Positions 56,385 to 64,000 of a DNA stretch of 64,000 nt are shown in pieces. The DNA is taken from positions 50,526-114,525 of the forward strand of contig CAZJHX010000012.1 in the NCBI GenBank assembly GCA_964545715.1, written 5' to 3'. Within the stretch, counting starts at the first letter, position 1, and every line of letters begins with the position of its first letter. Under the pieces are notes generated by a model. The model made no database searches and was not told the origin of the DNA. It saw only the letters and a program-made list of their open reading frames with translations. A program made the position numbers and the translations under genes. Origin of the DNA: CAZJHX01 sp964545715 (GTDB lineage: Bacteria > Myxococcota_A > UBA9042 > GCA-2863065).

Positions 56385-57758
56385 GTGACCGAGGCAGTCC
56401 TCGAGTTTTCGGAGGGGACGCTGCTCTTGTCTCCAGCCGACCTGCCCCCGGCAGTGGTCCCACCCGGGTTCGTCGCGGATCCGCGCGCCGGCGGACGATA
56501 CCGCGCGCTGGGGCAGACCTATCGCCGCGCACTTACTCATTTGATCCGGTCCGGAATTACGGTCATCGATAACGCCAGGGGTTACTCCGAGCTCCAACTT
56601 CAGCCTCGGGTCACCCGGTCGCCGTACCCCCATCAACAGGAGGCGATTACAGCTTGGGAGTCGACCGCCCGCTTTGGGATGGTAGTCCTGCCAACCGGCT
56701 CGGGCAAGACATACGTTGCGCATCTCGCAATCGCACGCACGCAGCGGTCCACTCTGATCTGTGTACCGACGCTGGATCTGGTCGCTCAATGGGTCACCGG
56801 ACTGAGCGAGGCGTTCGACGTGGAGGTGGGTGCGATCGGGGGCGGCTCCTTCGAGGTCCGCGATCTGACCGTCAGCACCTATGATTCTGCCTACCTGCAC
56901 ATGGACCGTCTTGGTAATCGCTTCGGGCTGATCATCTTTGACGAGGTACACCACTTACCCTCGGAATCTTACGCTCAAGCCGCTGAGTTGGCCATTGCGC
57001 CCTATCGGCTGGGCCTGACCGCCACACCTGAGCGCCCGGACGACCTTCACGAGCGGCTGGTCGGCCTGACGGGCCCCATCGTCTATCGCAAGTCCGTCAC
57101 AGAGCTCAGCGGCGCCTATCTGGCAGACTACGACACGCTCCGCATTCACGTGCAGCTCACGGACGACGAGCGGCTGCGATATACGGCCGCCCGCACCGAG
57201 TACCGCGACTTTGTCCAGGCGCAGCGCATCCGCATGGGGTCGCCGTCCGGCTGGCAGCGCTTCATCGAGGCGTCGAGCCGCTCCGCCGTCGGGCGCCGCG
57301 CATTCATGGCCTATCAGACGCAGCGTCGTCTCGCGCTCGCCAGCGAGAGCAAGATGGACGAGCTCGATCGCCTGCTCCAGGAGCACGCGGACGCCAAGGT
57401 CCTGTTCTTCGCGCACGACAATCGCACCGTCTATGAGGTCAGCCGCCGCTTTCTGGTCCCGGTGATCACGCACGAGACGCCGACCGCCGAGCGCAAGTCC
57501 ATTTTGGACGGCCTCGGCTCCGGCCGCTGGCGCGTCGTGGGCACCAGCCGCGTCCTCAACGAGGGCGTGGACATGCCGGACGTGTCGATCGGGATCATCC
57601 TCAGCGGCACTGGCAGCGTACGCGAGCACGTGCAGCGTCTGGGCCGCATCCTGCGCCGCCGAGAGGGCAAGCGTGCGCGCCTGTACGAGCTGGTCACCGA
57701 CGACACCATCGACACCTTCACCAGCGACCGACGCCGCGAGCACGAGGCCTATAAATAG
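56385..57758 (+). CDS. XPB-type superfamily 2 DNA helicase
   Basis: Helicase of 457 aa with Walker A LPTGSGKT, motif II FDEVHHL, motif III LTATPER, RVLNEGVDMPDVSIGI and motif VI VQRLGRILRRREGK. PHQQEAITAW is the Q-like motif. It resembles archaeal/bacterial XPB (Rad25), which opens DNA bubbles for nucleotide excision repair. The following gene encodes Bax1, its usual nuclease partner. GTG start at 56385, 6 nt after a weak -10 (TTGACC-N17-AAGAAC), so possibly leaderless. The next gene begins directly at its stop codon. Confidence 0.87.
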   Translation: MTEAVLEFSEGTLLLSPADLPPAVVPPGFVADPRAGGRYRALGQTYRRALTHLIRSGITVIDNARGYSELQLQPRVTRSPYPHQQEAITAWESTARFGMVVLPTGSGKTYVAHLAIARTQRSTLICVPTLDLVAQWVTGLSEAFDVEVGAIGGGSFEVRDLTVSTYDSAYLHMDRLGNRFGLIIFDEVHHLPSESYAQAAELAIAPYRLGLTATPERPDDLHERLVGLTGPIVYRKSVTELSGAYLADYDTLRIHVQLTDDERLRYTAARTEYRDFVQAQRIRMGSPSGWQRFIEASSRSAVGRRAFMAYQTQRRLALASESKMDELDRLLQEHADAKVLFFAHDNRTVYEVSRRFLVPVITHETPTAERKSILDGLGSGRWRVVGTSRVLNEGVDMPDVSIGIILSGTGSVREHVQRLGRILRRREGKRARLYELVTDDTIDTFTSDRRREHEAYK

Positions 57759-58955
57759 ATGCTGACATCAGACCTGGTGCGCATCGGCGCGCGGGGAGGC
57801 GTCGCCAAACCCTCCTATATGAAGCACAGCGACCGAAACATTGAGCGCGCACAGTGCATCATCGACCTGGTGCGCGCGCACGAAGGCGCCACCAAGGGGG
57901 AGCTGGACGCCGCGCTCAAGGCCGAGACCGGCCAGGGGACCGACTGGCGCGTTCAACGCGGGCTGGCCAAGCTGGTCCTGGACAAGACCGAGGTGGGCGT
58001 CGCGTCAAAGCTGAATCCGCGCGACGTCCGGCTCGCCGTGTTTGAGGCCGCGACCGCCCATCACCCGGTGTCCATGGCCCAGCGCGCCGCCGTCCTGGCG
58101 GATGTGGCGACCCGGTTCAAAGCCACCCCCGAGCAGCTCGACGCCGCGCTGTACGCCGATCTCGCAGCCAACCAGCAAGTCGGCCCCTGCACGATGAAGA
58201 GCGGCGAAAAGCTGGTCCACCGCTACAACGTAGCGCTGGCGCAGGCCGTGCTGCTGAAAAGCAAGTGGATGCGCATCGAGTTGGTGGCTCCAAACAGCAA
58301 GCGACTACGCCAGCTGCTGCGCTTTTTGAAGTTTCACCGCCTCATGTACACCGTGGAGAAGCTCTCCGACGGCAAAGGCGTGGCGTTCAAAGTCGACGGA
58401 CCGGTCTCGCTGATCAAGCACAGCTCACGCTATGGACTGGCGCTCGCCAACTTTCTGCCGGCGCTGCTGCTCTGCGAAGAGTGGACGCTGACAGCCGACT
58501 ACCAGCGCAAGGCCGGCACGCGGCACGCCCTGTTCACGCTCAAATCAACGGACGGACTGGTCTCACACTACCGCGACACGGGCACCTGGGTGGCCCCCGA
58601 AGAGACCGCTCTCGCCAAGCGCCTGGCGCAGCTGGCCGCCCCGTGGAAGGTCTCCAAGCGCGGCACGCTGCTCAACCTGGACGGCCGCGACCACGTGGTC
58701 CCCGACATCACGCTCAGTGACCCCGAGACGGGCGCCAAGGCCTATGTCGAGGTGATCTGGCGCTGGCGAAAGGCGTCCCTGAAAAAGCGCTGGGCGCTGC
58801 TGCAGAAGGCGGGCCCCAAAAACCTGGTGCTGGCGGTGTGTACGTCCGGTCAGGACGAGGAGCTGCCGGACCTGTTGGGGCCCGTGCACACGTTCAAGGG
58901 CGTCCCGAACGCGCGCGCGTTATGGAAGCTGGTCAAGGAGTCGGCCGCTCGCTGA
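57759..58955 (+). CDS. Bax1-like nuclease (DUF790), XPB partner
   Basis: Protein of 398 aa. The N-terminus MLTSDLVRI...KPSYM is typical of Bax1/DUF790 proteins. The C-terminal half has an NTD-YLD-nuclease-like layout: DFQ-like region LTADYQRKAGTRHALFTL, then VPDITLSDPETGAKAYVEVIWRW, which supplies the Asp and Glu-x-x-Trp of a PD-(D/E)XK-type nuclease site. Archaeal Bax1 binds XPB and cuts bubble DNA. ATG immediately follows the helicase stop. Its last 23 nt overlap the convergent Nudix gene. Confidence 0.83.
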   Translation: MLTSDLVRIGARGGVAKPSYMKHSDRNIERAQCIIDLVRAHEGATKGELDAALKAETGQGTDWRVQRGLAKLVLDKTEVGVASKLNPRDVRLAVFEAATAHHPVSMAQRAAVLADVATRFKATPEQLDAALYADLAANQQVGPCTMKSGEKLVHRYNVALAQAVLLKSKWMRIELVAPNSKRLRQLLRFLKFHRLMYTVEKLSDGKGVAFKVDGPVSLIKHSSRYGLALANFLPALLLCEEWTLTADYQRKAGTRHALFTLKSTDGLVSHYRDTGTWVAPEETALAKRLAQLAAPWKVSKRGTLLNLDGRDHVVPDITLSDPETGAKAYVEVIWRWRKASLKKRWALLQKAGPKNLVLAVCTSGQDEELPDLLGPVHTFKGVPNARALWKLVKESAAR

Positions 58956-59781
58956 CCGAAACCCAGCGACCCTTCCTCAGCTCTGACCGCCACTTGTACT
59001 CGCCAGGATCGTCCGGATGCAGCGGGTCGCCGTACAAGACCAGGCACGGAACCTTGTCGTCCATCACCAAACGGGGCGCTTTCGCCTTCATCGGCGCATG
59101 GTCGGCGGTCGCCAGCGCCTCGTCGATCGACCCGCAACGCGCCATCAGCTGCAGCGCATGCACCGTCGGCGGCGCCATCTGCACCTTGTCCTTGGGGTCC
59201 TCATACCGGCGCAGCGCCTCGGCGGCGGTCAGCCACAGCCCGTCCGTGGTCTCGCGATCGTCGTGGGCGGCGTCCTGATCGGCCGGCACCTGCGCCAGAA
59301 AGAAGCGCGCCGTAAAGCGCCGGGGCTCGATGGGCGGCGTGATCCAGTGGTCGAAATAGCGCAGTCGTGACAGGTCCATTGTCACCCCGAGCTCGTCCAG
59401 CAGGCCCGACCACGACAGGGCGCCTTCCAGCAGCCGCTTACGCGTGTCCGCCGGAGCGGTCGCTGCGCCCTTGCCGACCAGCACACCCGCCTCTTCGAAG
59501 GTCTCGCGGATGGCCGCCACAAAGTGCCCAAGCGCGCGCGTGTCCGAATCAGCGTTGCCGAGAATCGCCCCCGCGGACGGCGCATCCAGCCCAAAACAGT
59601 GGTCCAGGATCGCCGCATCGCAGTCCGCATCGTCCACTTTTCCTCCTGGAAACACGTACATGCCACCCATAAAGCGGCTCTTGGAGTGCCGGCGAACCAT
59701 GAAGATATCGAAAGGGGACCCCGGCCGAAGCAGGATAATCGTGGCCGCTTCAAGCGGCTCTGGAGCTGAAACCCGACGCAT
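58933..59781 (-). CDS. Nudix hydrolase
   Basis: Protein of 282 aa. Nudix elements: GGMYVFPGGKVDDAD, then after an insertion the catalytic REtFEEAG (AIRETFEEAGVLVG). This split arrangement is like the NUDT19/CoA-type Nudix branch. The substrate may be a CoA derivative or nucleotide diphosphate. ATG at 59781 is preferred: TTGAAT-N17-TATCTT lies 6 nt upstream, while the alternative GTG at 59796 would lie inside that -10. The gene would be leaderless. Confidence 0.85.
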   Translation of the reverse strand: MRRVSAPEPLEAATIILLRPGSPFDIFMVRRHSKSRFMGGMYVFPGGKVDDADCDAAILDHCFGLDAPSAGAILGNADSDTRALGHFVAAIRETFEEAGVLVGKGAATAPADTRKRLLEGALSWSGLLDELGVTMDLSRLRYFDHWITPPIEPRRFTARFFLAQVPADQDAAHDDRETTDGLWLTAAEALRRYEDPKDKVQMAPPTVHALQLMARCGSIDEALATADHAPMKAKAPRLVMDDKVPCLVLYGDPLHPDDPGEYKWRSELRKGRWVSVSERPTP

Positions 59782-59787
59782 CTGCGC

Positions 59788-59816
59788 AAGATACACAAGC
59801 CACTGTTAACATTCAA
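59788..59816 (-). promoter_or_regulatory. Sigma-70 promoter of the Nudix gene, leaderless arrangement
   Basis: On the minus strand TTGAAT, 17-nt spacer, TATCTT and 6 nt to the ATG. Back-to-back with the slyD promoter. Confidence 0.55.
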
Positions 59817-59831
59817 CAATCCCTATTTGTT

Positions 59832-59860
59832 TTGACAATACCGGGGGCGAGGTCTATTCT
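59832..59860 (+). promoter_or_regulatory. Sigma-70 promoter of the slyD gene
   Basis: TTGACA, 17-nt spacer, TATTCT: the best sigma-70 match in the window. It leaves a ~68-nt leader before the ATG at 59935 with GGAAGGGAG as RBS. Confidence 0.75.
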
Positions 59861-59934
59861 CTCGCTTCCCGAGCGCTTACTTTCAATAATGTCAGGCGGT
59901 TGCGGGAGTTTTTACCCAGGGTGGAAGGGAGCCA

Positions 59935-60369
59935 ATGCGGGTCACCAAACATAGCGTCGTTAGAATCAGCTACACCGTCGCGGACAACGCGGGTGATCTC
60001 ATCGATGAGGCTCCGGCAAACGAGCCGTTCGAGTTCTACTGCGGAGCGGGCCAGCTGGTCCCGGGCTTCGAGCGCGCCCTGATGGGGCTGCGGGCGGGCG
60101 AGCACAAGGACTTCACGGTCGCCGCTGCGGACGCTTACGGCGAGCACGACGCCAACCTGGTCAAGCAGGTGCCGCGCTCCAGTCTGCCGTCCAACCTCAA
60201 CGTCACGGCCGGCATGCGTATCCCAATGCGCTCCCCCGAGGGCGTCGAGCTGGTCTGCAAGATCCTCAACGTCGGCCCCGACAACGTGGTCGCCGACTTC
60301 AACCACCCCCTCGCCGGCCACGCGCTCAACTGCTCAGTTGACGTGCTGGACGTTCGCCAGGCCAACTGA
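59935..60369 (+). CDS. FKBP-type peptidyl-prolyl isomerase, SlyD-like
   Basis: Protein of 144 aa with the SlyD layout: short FKBP part (ISYTVADNAGDLID, FYCGAGQLVPGFERALMGLRAGEH), the inserted flap (DAYGEHDANLVKQVPRS) and the return NHPLAGHALNCSVDVLDV. It lacks the long His-rich tail of E. coli SlyD. Cytoplasmic folding helper. The CoA-transferase genes follow after 10 nt. Confidence 0.9.
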   Translation: MRVTKHSVVRISYTVADNAGDLIDEAPANEPFEFYCGAGQLVPGFERALMGLRAGEHKDFTVAAADAYGEHDANLVKQVPRSSLPSNLNVTAGMRIPMRSPEGVELVCKILNVGPDNVVADFNHPLAGHALNCSVDVLDVRQAN

Positions 60370-60379
60370 GTCCCACATC

Positions 60380-61081
60380 ATGAATAAGGTCTTCGACAGC
60401 GCTCTCGCTGCCGTCGCGGACATCCCCGATGGCGCCACGATCATGTCGGGCGGGTTTGGCCTTTGCGGCAACCCCGAGAACCTGATTACGTCGCTGCGCG
60501 AGCGGGGCACACGCGACCTCACGATCATCTCCAACAACTGCGGCACGGACTGGAAGGGTCTCGGCATTCTCCTGCAAAACAAGCAGGTGAAGAAGATGAT
60601 CTCCAGCTATGTCGGCGAAAACAAAGAGTTCGAGCGGCAGTTTCTGTCGGGCGAGCTCGAGGTAGAGCTGAACCCGCAGGGTACGCTTGCTGAGCGCATC
60701 CGCGCGGGCGGCGCAGGGCTGGGCGGCTTCTTTACGCCGACCGGGTACGGCACGTTGATCGCGGAGGGCAAAGAGACCCGCGAGATCGACGGCACGTGGT
60801 ACGTCTTTGAGACGCCGCTGCGCGCCGATTACACGATCGTGCGGGCGTGGAAAGCCGATACTCACGGCAACCTGGTCTTTCGCAAGACGGCGCGCAACTT
60901 CAGCCCGATGATGGCCACTGCCGGCCGCATCACCATCGCTGAGGTGGAGCACCTGGTGCAGCCCGGTGAGCTGGATCCGGACGCCATTCACACGCCCGGG
61001 ATCTACGTCCAGCGCATCGTGCAGGGCGTCAACTACGAGAAGCCGATCGAGCAGCGGACCACCCGTCCGCGGGGGAGCTGA
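60380..61081 (+). CDS. scoA: 3-oxoacid CoA-transferase subunit A
   Basis: Protein of 233 aa with the class-I CoA-transferase A signature MSGGFGLCGNPENLI, SNNCGTDWKGLGILL, QGTLAERIRAGGAGLGGFFTPTGYGT and TAGRITIAEVEHLVQPGELDPDAIHTPGIYVQRIV (landmarks). Transfers CoA between succinyl-CoA and acetoacetate with subunit B. ATG at 60380 begins the conserved region. Upstream of scoB by 3 nt. Confidence 0.93.
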   Translation: MNKVFDSALAAVADIPDGATIMSGGFGLCGNPENLITSLRERGTRDLTIISNNCGTDWKGLGILLQNKQVKKMISSYVGENKEFERQFLSGELEVELNPQGTLAERIRAGGAGLGGFFTPTGYGTLIAEGKETREIDGTWYVFETPLRADYTIVRAWKADTHGNLVFRKTARNFSPMMATAGRITIAEVEHLVQPGELDPDAIHTPGIYVQRIVQGVNYEKPIEQRTTRPRGS

Positions 61082-61084
61082 GCC

Positions 61085-61741
61085 ATGCCGTTGACCCGCG
61101 AACAAATGGTCAAGCGCGTCGCCGCCGAGCTCAATGACGGGGATTATGTCAACCTGGGCATCGGTATCCCCACACTGGTCGCCAACTACATCCCCGAGGG
61201 GGTGGAGGTGGTGCTGCACGCTGAGAACGGGCTGCTGGGCGTGGGCCCGTTCCCGTACGAAGGCGACGAGGACCCGGACCTGATCAACGCCGGCAAGCAG
61301 ACCGTGACGGAGATCCCCGGCAGCGTGTACTTCTCCAGCGCCGACAGCTTCGCCATGGTGCGCGGCGGCCATGTGGCCCTGACCGTGCTGGGCGCGCTGG
61401 AGGTCTCCGAGACGGGCGACCTGGCCAACTGGATGATCCCGGGCAAGATGGTCAAGGGTATGGGCGGCGCGATGGATCTGGTCGCCGGCGCGCGCCGCGT
61501 GATCGTCATCACAACGCACCTGACCAAGAAAGGCGGCTCCAAGCTGCGCAAAGAGTGCACGCTACCTCTCACGGGCAAAGCCTGTGTCGACTCGGTCATC
61601 ACCGACTACGGCTGGTTCGACCTGGTGGACGGCCGCCTGGTGCTCAAAGAGATCGCCCCGGACCTGACGGTGGATCAGGTCCGCGAGGCCACTGAAGCCG
61701 ACTTCGACGTGGCGGATGACCTCCAACCCATCTCTGTCTGA
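61085..61741 (+). CDS. scoB: 3-oxoacid CoA-transferase subunit B
   Basis: Protein of 218 aa with the catalytic motif AENGLLGVGPFPYEGDED, where the Glu of ENG is the acyl acceptor, NLGIGIPTLVANY near the N-terminus and MGGAMDLVAGARRVIV. It completes the SCOT heterodimer for ketone-body/acetoacetate activation. The 3' end overlaps the protease gene by 26 nt. Confidence 0.94.
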   Translation: MPLTREQMVKRVAAELNDGDYVNLGIGIPTLVANYIPEGVEVVLHAENGLLGVGPFPYEGDEDPDLINAGKQTVTEIPGSVYFSSADSFAMVRGGHVALTVLGALEVSETGDLANWMIPGKMVKGMGGAMDLVAGARRVIVITTHLTKKGGSKLRKECTLPLTGKACVDSVITDYGWFDLVDGRLVLKEIAPDLTVDQVREATEADFDVADDLQPISV

Positions 61742-62468
61742 GTCCGCAGGCCGGGCGCGTCCCAGCGCTGACTTTCAAGCCGCGTTTGTCATCGTCTCGA
61801 GCCTCGTGCTCTTCACGATCTTCTGGTATTGGGGCCGCAAAGCGGCGTTTCAAACGTACCTGGTGGACGTCTTTCCCGAGACGGAGCTGACGCCGCTCTA
61901 CCCGTTCTTCTTTTTCTGCGTCATGAGCGTGGTCTATCGGCTCGTGGTGCCGATGCTGTGCATCAAGTTTGTGCTGAAGCGCGACCTGCGCGACATGGGC
62001 TTTCAGCTGCGCGGGGCCAGCAACAAAGCCTGGATCTACCTGGCGCTGTTCGTCGCGATGCTGCCGCTGGTGGTCTACGCGTCGACAACGCCGCCGTTTC
62101 AGGCGTACTACCCCCAGTTTCGCGAGGTGATACACGGCGGGCAGATCAAATGGGAGCATGTGCTGGCCTTCGAGCTGATCTACGGGCTGTTGTTTTTGTC
62201 CGGCGAGGCGTTCTGGCGCGGCTACATGGTTTTTGGACTCGAGGAAAAGTTCGGGTACCACGGCATCCTGATCATGTTGCTGCCGTACGTGATGAGCCAC
62301 TACGAGAAGCCGTTCATGGAGACGATGGGCGCCATCGTGGCGGGCAGCGTGCTGGGCTACCTGGCGCTACAGCATCGCAATTTCTGGCTCGGGGTCCTGG
62401 TTCACTGGGGCGTGGCTATGTTCATGGACGCGATGGCGCTGTATCAGCTGGGAATCGAGGTCATATGA
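61716..62468 (+). CDS. CPBP-family intramembrane metalloprotease
   Basis: Membrane protein of 250 aa with about six helices. CPBP motifs: GEAFWRGYM (ExxxR, with the first Glu of the usual EE pair replaced by Gly), MSHYEKPFMETMGAIVAGSVLGYL and a final LVHWGVAMFMD supplying a zinc-ligand His. Family members act in prenyl-protein processing or stress. The ATG lies inside scoB, so expression is coupled. Activity with the altered first motif is uncertain. Confidence 0.8.
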   Translation: MTSNPSLSESAGRARPSADFQAAFVIVSSLVLFTIFWYWGRKAAFQTYLVDVFPETELTPLYPFFFFCVMSVVYRLVVPMLCIKFVLKRDLRDMGFQLRGASNKAWIYLALFVAMLPLVVYASTTPPFQAYYPQFREVIHGGQIKWEHVLAFELIYGLLFLSGEAFWRGYMVFGLEEKFGYHGILIMLLPYVMSHYEKPFMETMGAIVAGSVLGYLALQHRNFWLGVLVHWGVAMFMDAMALYQLGIEVI

Positions 62469-62890
62469 CGAGAGCTTTGGGAATCGATCTGGGGGACGTG
62501 CGCGTGGGCGTGGCCGCAACCGACGACGGCGGACGCCTGGCGCTGCCGGTGTGCACGCTGGACAAGGAGCGCAAGCTGTCCGACAGGCTGCGGCGCATCG
62601 CGCGGTTGGGTCAGCAGCGCGACGTCAGCGTGTACGTGGTTGGGTTGCCGCTGCAGATGGACGGCTCGGAGGGCGAGGCGGCGGCCAAGGCGCGGGAGTT
62701 CGGCACGCGGCTGGCCGAGCGTACAGGCAAGCGGGTGGAGTACATCGACGAGCGCCTGACGACGGTGGCCGCGCACAAAGCGCTGAGCGCTGCCGAGGTG
62801 CGCGCAGAGGAGCGGAAACGACGCGTGGACCAGGTCTCCGCGGTGCTGATTCTCGAGAGCTGGCTCGACAGGCAGTCGCACGACGCGTGA
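62465..62890 (+). CDS. ruvX: Putative pre-16S rRNA nuclease / Holliday junction resolvase RuvX (YqgF)
   Basis: Protein of 141 aa with RNase H-fold motifs: GIDLGDVRVGVA, VVGLPLQMDGSEG, DERLTT and DQVSAVLILESWL. In other bacteria it matures the 5' end of 16S rRNA. ATGA overlap with the CPBP gene and GTGA overlap with mltG; the ruvX-mltG order is common in bacteria. Confidence 0.92.
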   Translation: MTRALGIDLGDVRVGVAATDDGGRLALPVCTLDKERKLSDRLRRIARLGQQRDVSVYVVGLPLQMDGSEGEAAAKAREFGTRLAERTGKRVEYIDERLTTVAAHKALSAAEVRAEERKRRVDQVSAVLILESWLDRQSHDA

Positions 62891-63954
62891 AAAAGCTGCT
62901 GATCGGGGGCGTCATCCTCACGTCGCTGGCGATCATCGGCGTCGGCGTGGCCTACCTCTGGTACGACAACCTGATGACGGCGCCCATCGGCGACGAGAAG
63001 GCCGTGGAGATCACCTTGGAGGACGGCGCGACCTACGACCACGCGGCGGAGGTGCTCGGGTATCACGGCCTCAACCCGCACCCGCTGCTGTTCGACGTGC
63101 GCTCTCGTCAACGCGGCCGGCGCGTGCCGCTCAAGGCGGGAATCTACCAGCTGGACCTGGCGATGAGCCCGGACAAGGTGATGGACGCCTTGATCAAGGG
63201 TCCGGCCATGCCGCTGGGCGCCAAGCACGGCAAGCTGCAGATCATCGAGGGCCACAACATCTTTCAGGTCGCCGCGCGCCTGGAGGCGCTACACGTGACA
63301 GAGCCGCTGCTGACGAAGGCGCGAGACCCCCAGTACGTGCGCAAGCTCAAGCTGCCGATTCCGCGCAGAGGCCGCGCGGGGGTGCACACGCTGTTGGAGG
63401 GCTATCTCTTTCCGGACACCTACTACCTGGCGCTCAAGAAGCCGACGCTGGCCAGCGCCGTAAACCGCGCCACCAGGCGCTTTCGCGAGGTCTTTGGCGA
63501 CCTCAAGGTCGAGCACGCCCGGTCGTACGCCCGGCTGATGAAAGAGCACGGGTTCAGCGACCACGACTTCGTGATCCTGGCGTCGCTGATCGAGAAGGAG
63601 GTCCGCGTCGCGTCAGAGGCGCCGCGCGTTGCCGCCGTTTTCTACAACCGGCTCGCGAAGGGGCAGCCGCTGCAGACCGATCCCACGCTGGTCTATGCCC
63701 CCGACAAATACAAAGAGGTGCCTGCGCCGCGACATCGGCGCGACCGCACCAACCCCTACAACACCTACGCACACGCCGGCTTGCCGCCGGGGCCGATCGC
63801 CAATCCGGGACGCAATGCGCTGAGAGCAGCCCTGGCGCCATCCGACAGCAAGGACCTCTACTTTGTGGCCATGCGCGACGGCACCGGACGGCACGCGTTT
63901 GCGCGCACCATGCGGCAGCATCAAGCCAATATCGACAGGTATTTGAAGCGCTAG
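62887..63954 (+). CDS. mltG: Endolytic transglycosylase MltG
   Basis: Membrane-anchored protein of 355 aa: N-terminal helix (LLIGGVILTSLAIIGVGVAYLW), LysM-like domain, and the YceG/MltG catalytic domain with LASLIEKEVR (catalytic Glu), AAVFYNRLAKGQPLQTDPTLVYA, YNTYAHAGLPPGPIANPG. It cuts nascent peptidoglycan strands to end their growth. GTG start overlapping the ruvX stop. The 46 nt to the window end show nothing. Confidence 0.93.
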   Translation: MKKLLIGGVILTSLAIIGVGVAYLWYDNLMTAPIGDEKAVEITLEDGATYDHAAEVLGYHGLNPHPLLFDVRSRQRGRRVPLKAGIYQLDLAMSPDKVMDALIKGPAMPLGAKHGKLQIIEGHNIFQVAARLEALHVTEPLLTKARDPQYVRKLKLPIPRRGRAGVHTLLEGYLFPDTYYLALKKPTLASAVNRATRRFREVFGDLKVEHARSYARLMKEHGFSDHDFVILASLIEKEVRVASEAPRVAAVFYNRLAKGQPLQTDPTLVYAPDKYKEVPAPRHRRDRTNPYNTYAHAGLPPGPIANPGRNALRAALAPSDSKDLYFVAMRDGTGRHAFARTMRQHQANIDRYLKR

Positions 63955-64000
63955 ATCGAGCGCGGAGCGATACCGTATCTACGGCAGCATTGGCAGTCTG

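Overview
The window looks like chromosomal DNA from a high-GC, Myxococcota-type (former deltaproteobacterial) bacterium. The evidence is a C-terminal Cys/TM/Arg-rich (MYXO-CTERM-like) tail on the 43743-45542 protein, two large Ser/Thr kinases and two PP2C phosphatases, many lipoproteins with long Ala/Pro linkers, several good sigma-54 promoters, a Dicty-repeat/disintegrin metalloprotease, and bS21. I see no insertion sequence, integrase, CRISPR array, tRNA or rRNA. Gene density is high and most neighbouring genes overlap by ATGA/GTGA.

Region 1 (1-20225) is the centrepiece: a respiratory island. A Rieske subunit and an AioA/IdrA-type molybdopterin subunit are followed directly by two MauG-like di-haem peroxidases. 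This is the gene content known for iodate reductase (idrA, idrB, idrP1, idrP2). The operon then continues with an amicyanin-like cupredoxin, a CydA-superfamily membrane protein that lacks the visible quinol-loop motif, three membrane-bound c-type cytochromes (one fused to an ethylbenzene-dehydrogenase-like haem b domain) and a second, lipoprotein cupredoxin. A divergent di-haem cytochrome and a partial protoporphyrinogen oxidase lie upstream. A universal stress protein with five PCP_red-like repeats and a sensor kinase/sigma-54 activator pair lie downstream. Sigma-54 promoters face outward from the 1146-1445 intergenic region, so the adjacent activator is the natural regulator. Two spots (about 7020-7130 and 10900-11054) look like frameshifts or assembly indels.

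Region 2 (20251-29022): rpsU, then a complete Opp-type peptide ABC transporter (A, B, C, D, F). Its permeases carry unusual extracytoplasmic insertions: a lipoyl/HlyD-like module in OppB and three EF-hand loops in OppC. A Ser/Thr kinase fused to DUF1707/LiaF-like domains and a Cys-rich lipoprotein follow.

Region 3 (29076-46587): a giant reprolysin/disintegrin/EGF lipoprotein protease, an NfeD-NfeD-FloA membrane-microdomain operon, a structured RNA with a strong terminator, an NYN-LOTUS RNA-binding protein divergent from a lipoprotein, a PP2C-cyclic-nucleotide-binding fusion, a five-S1-domain protein, DUF423 and a sorbosone-dehydrogenase-like MYXO-CTERM protein.

Region 4 (45520-53372): a four-gene operon (TerB-like, two zinc-ribbon membrane proteins, SPFH) in which the SPFH gene has an in-frame TAA splitting its SHOCT domain, a second PP2C, a zinc-ribbon membrane protein, and a beta-propeller/di-haem cytochrome lipoprotein preceded by a sigma-54 promoter and a long structured leader. 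A separate sigma-54 promoter then drives what looks like a ~119-nt, three-hairpin small RNA ending at a perfect terminator.

Region 5 (53371-64000): a Ser/Thr kinase with extracytoplasmic PPC-like domains, an archaeal-style XPB helicase/Bax1 nuclease pair, a Nudix hydrolase, an SlyD/FKBP isomerase, succinyl-CoA:3-ketoacid CoA-transferase subunits, a CPBP protease, RuvX and MltG. Several genes have a sigma-70 -10 element only 6-7 nt before the ATG, which implies leaderless mRNAs.
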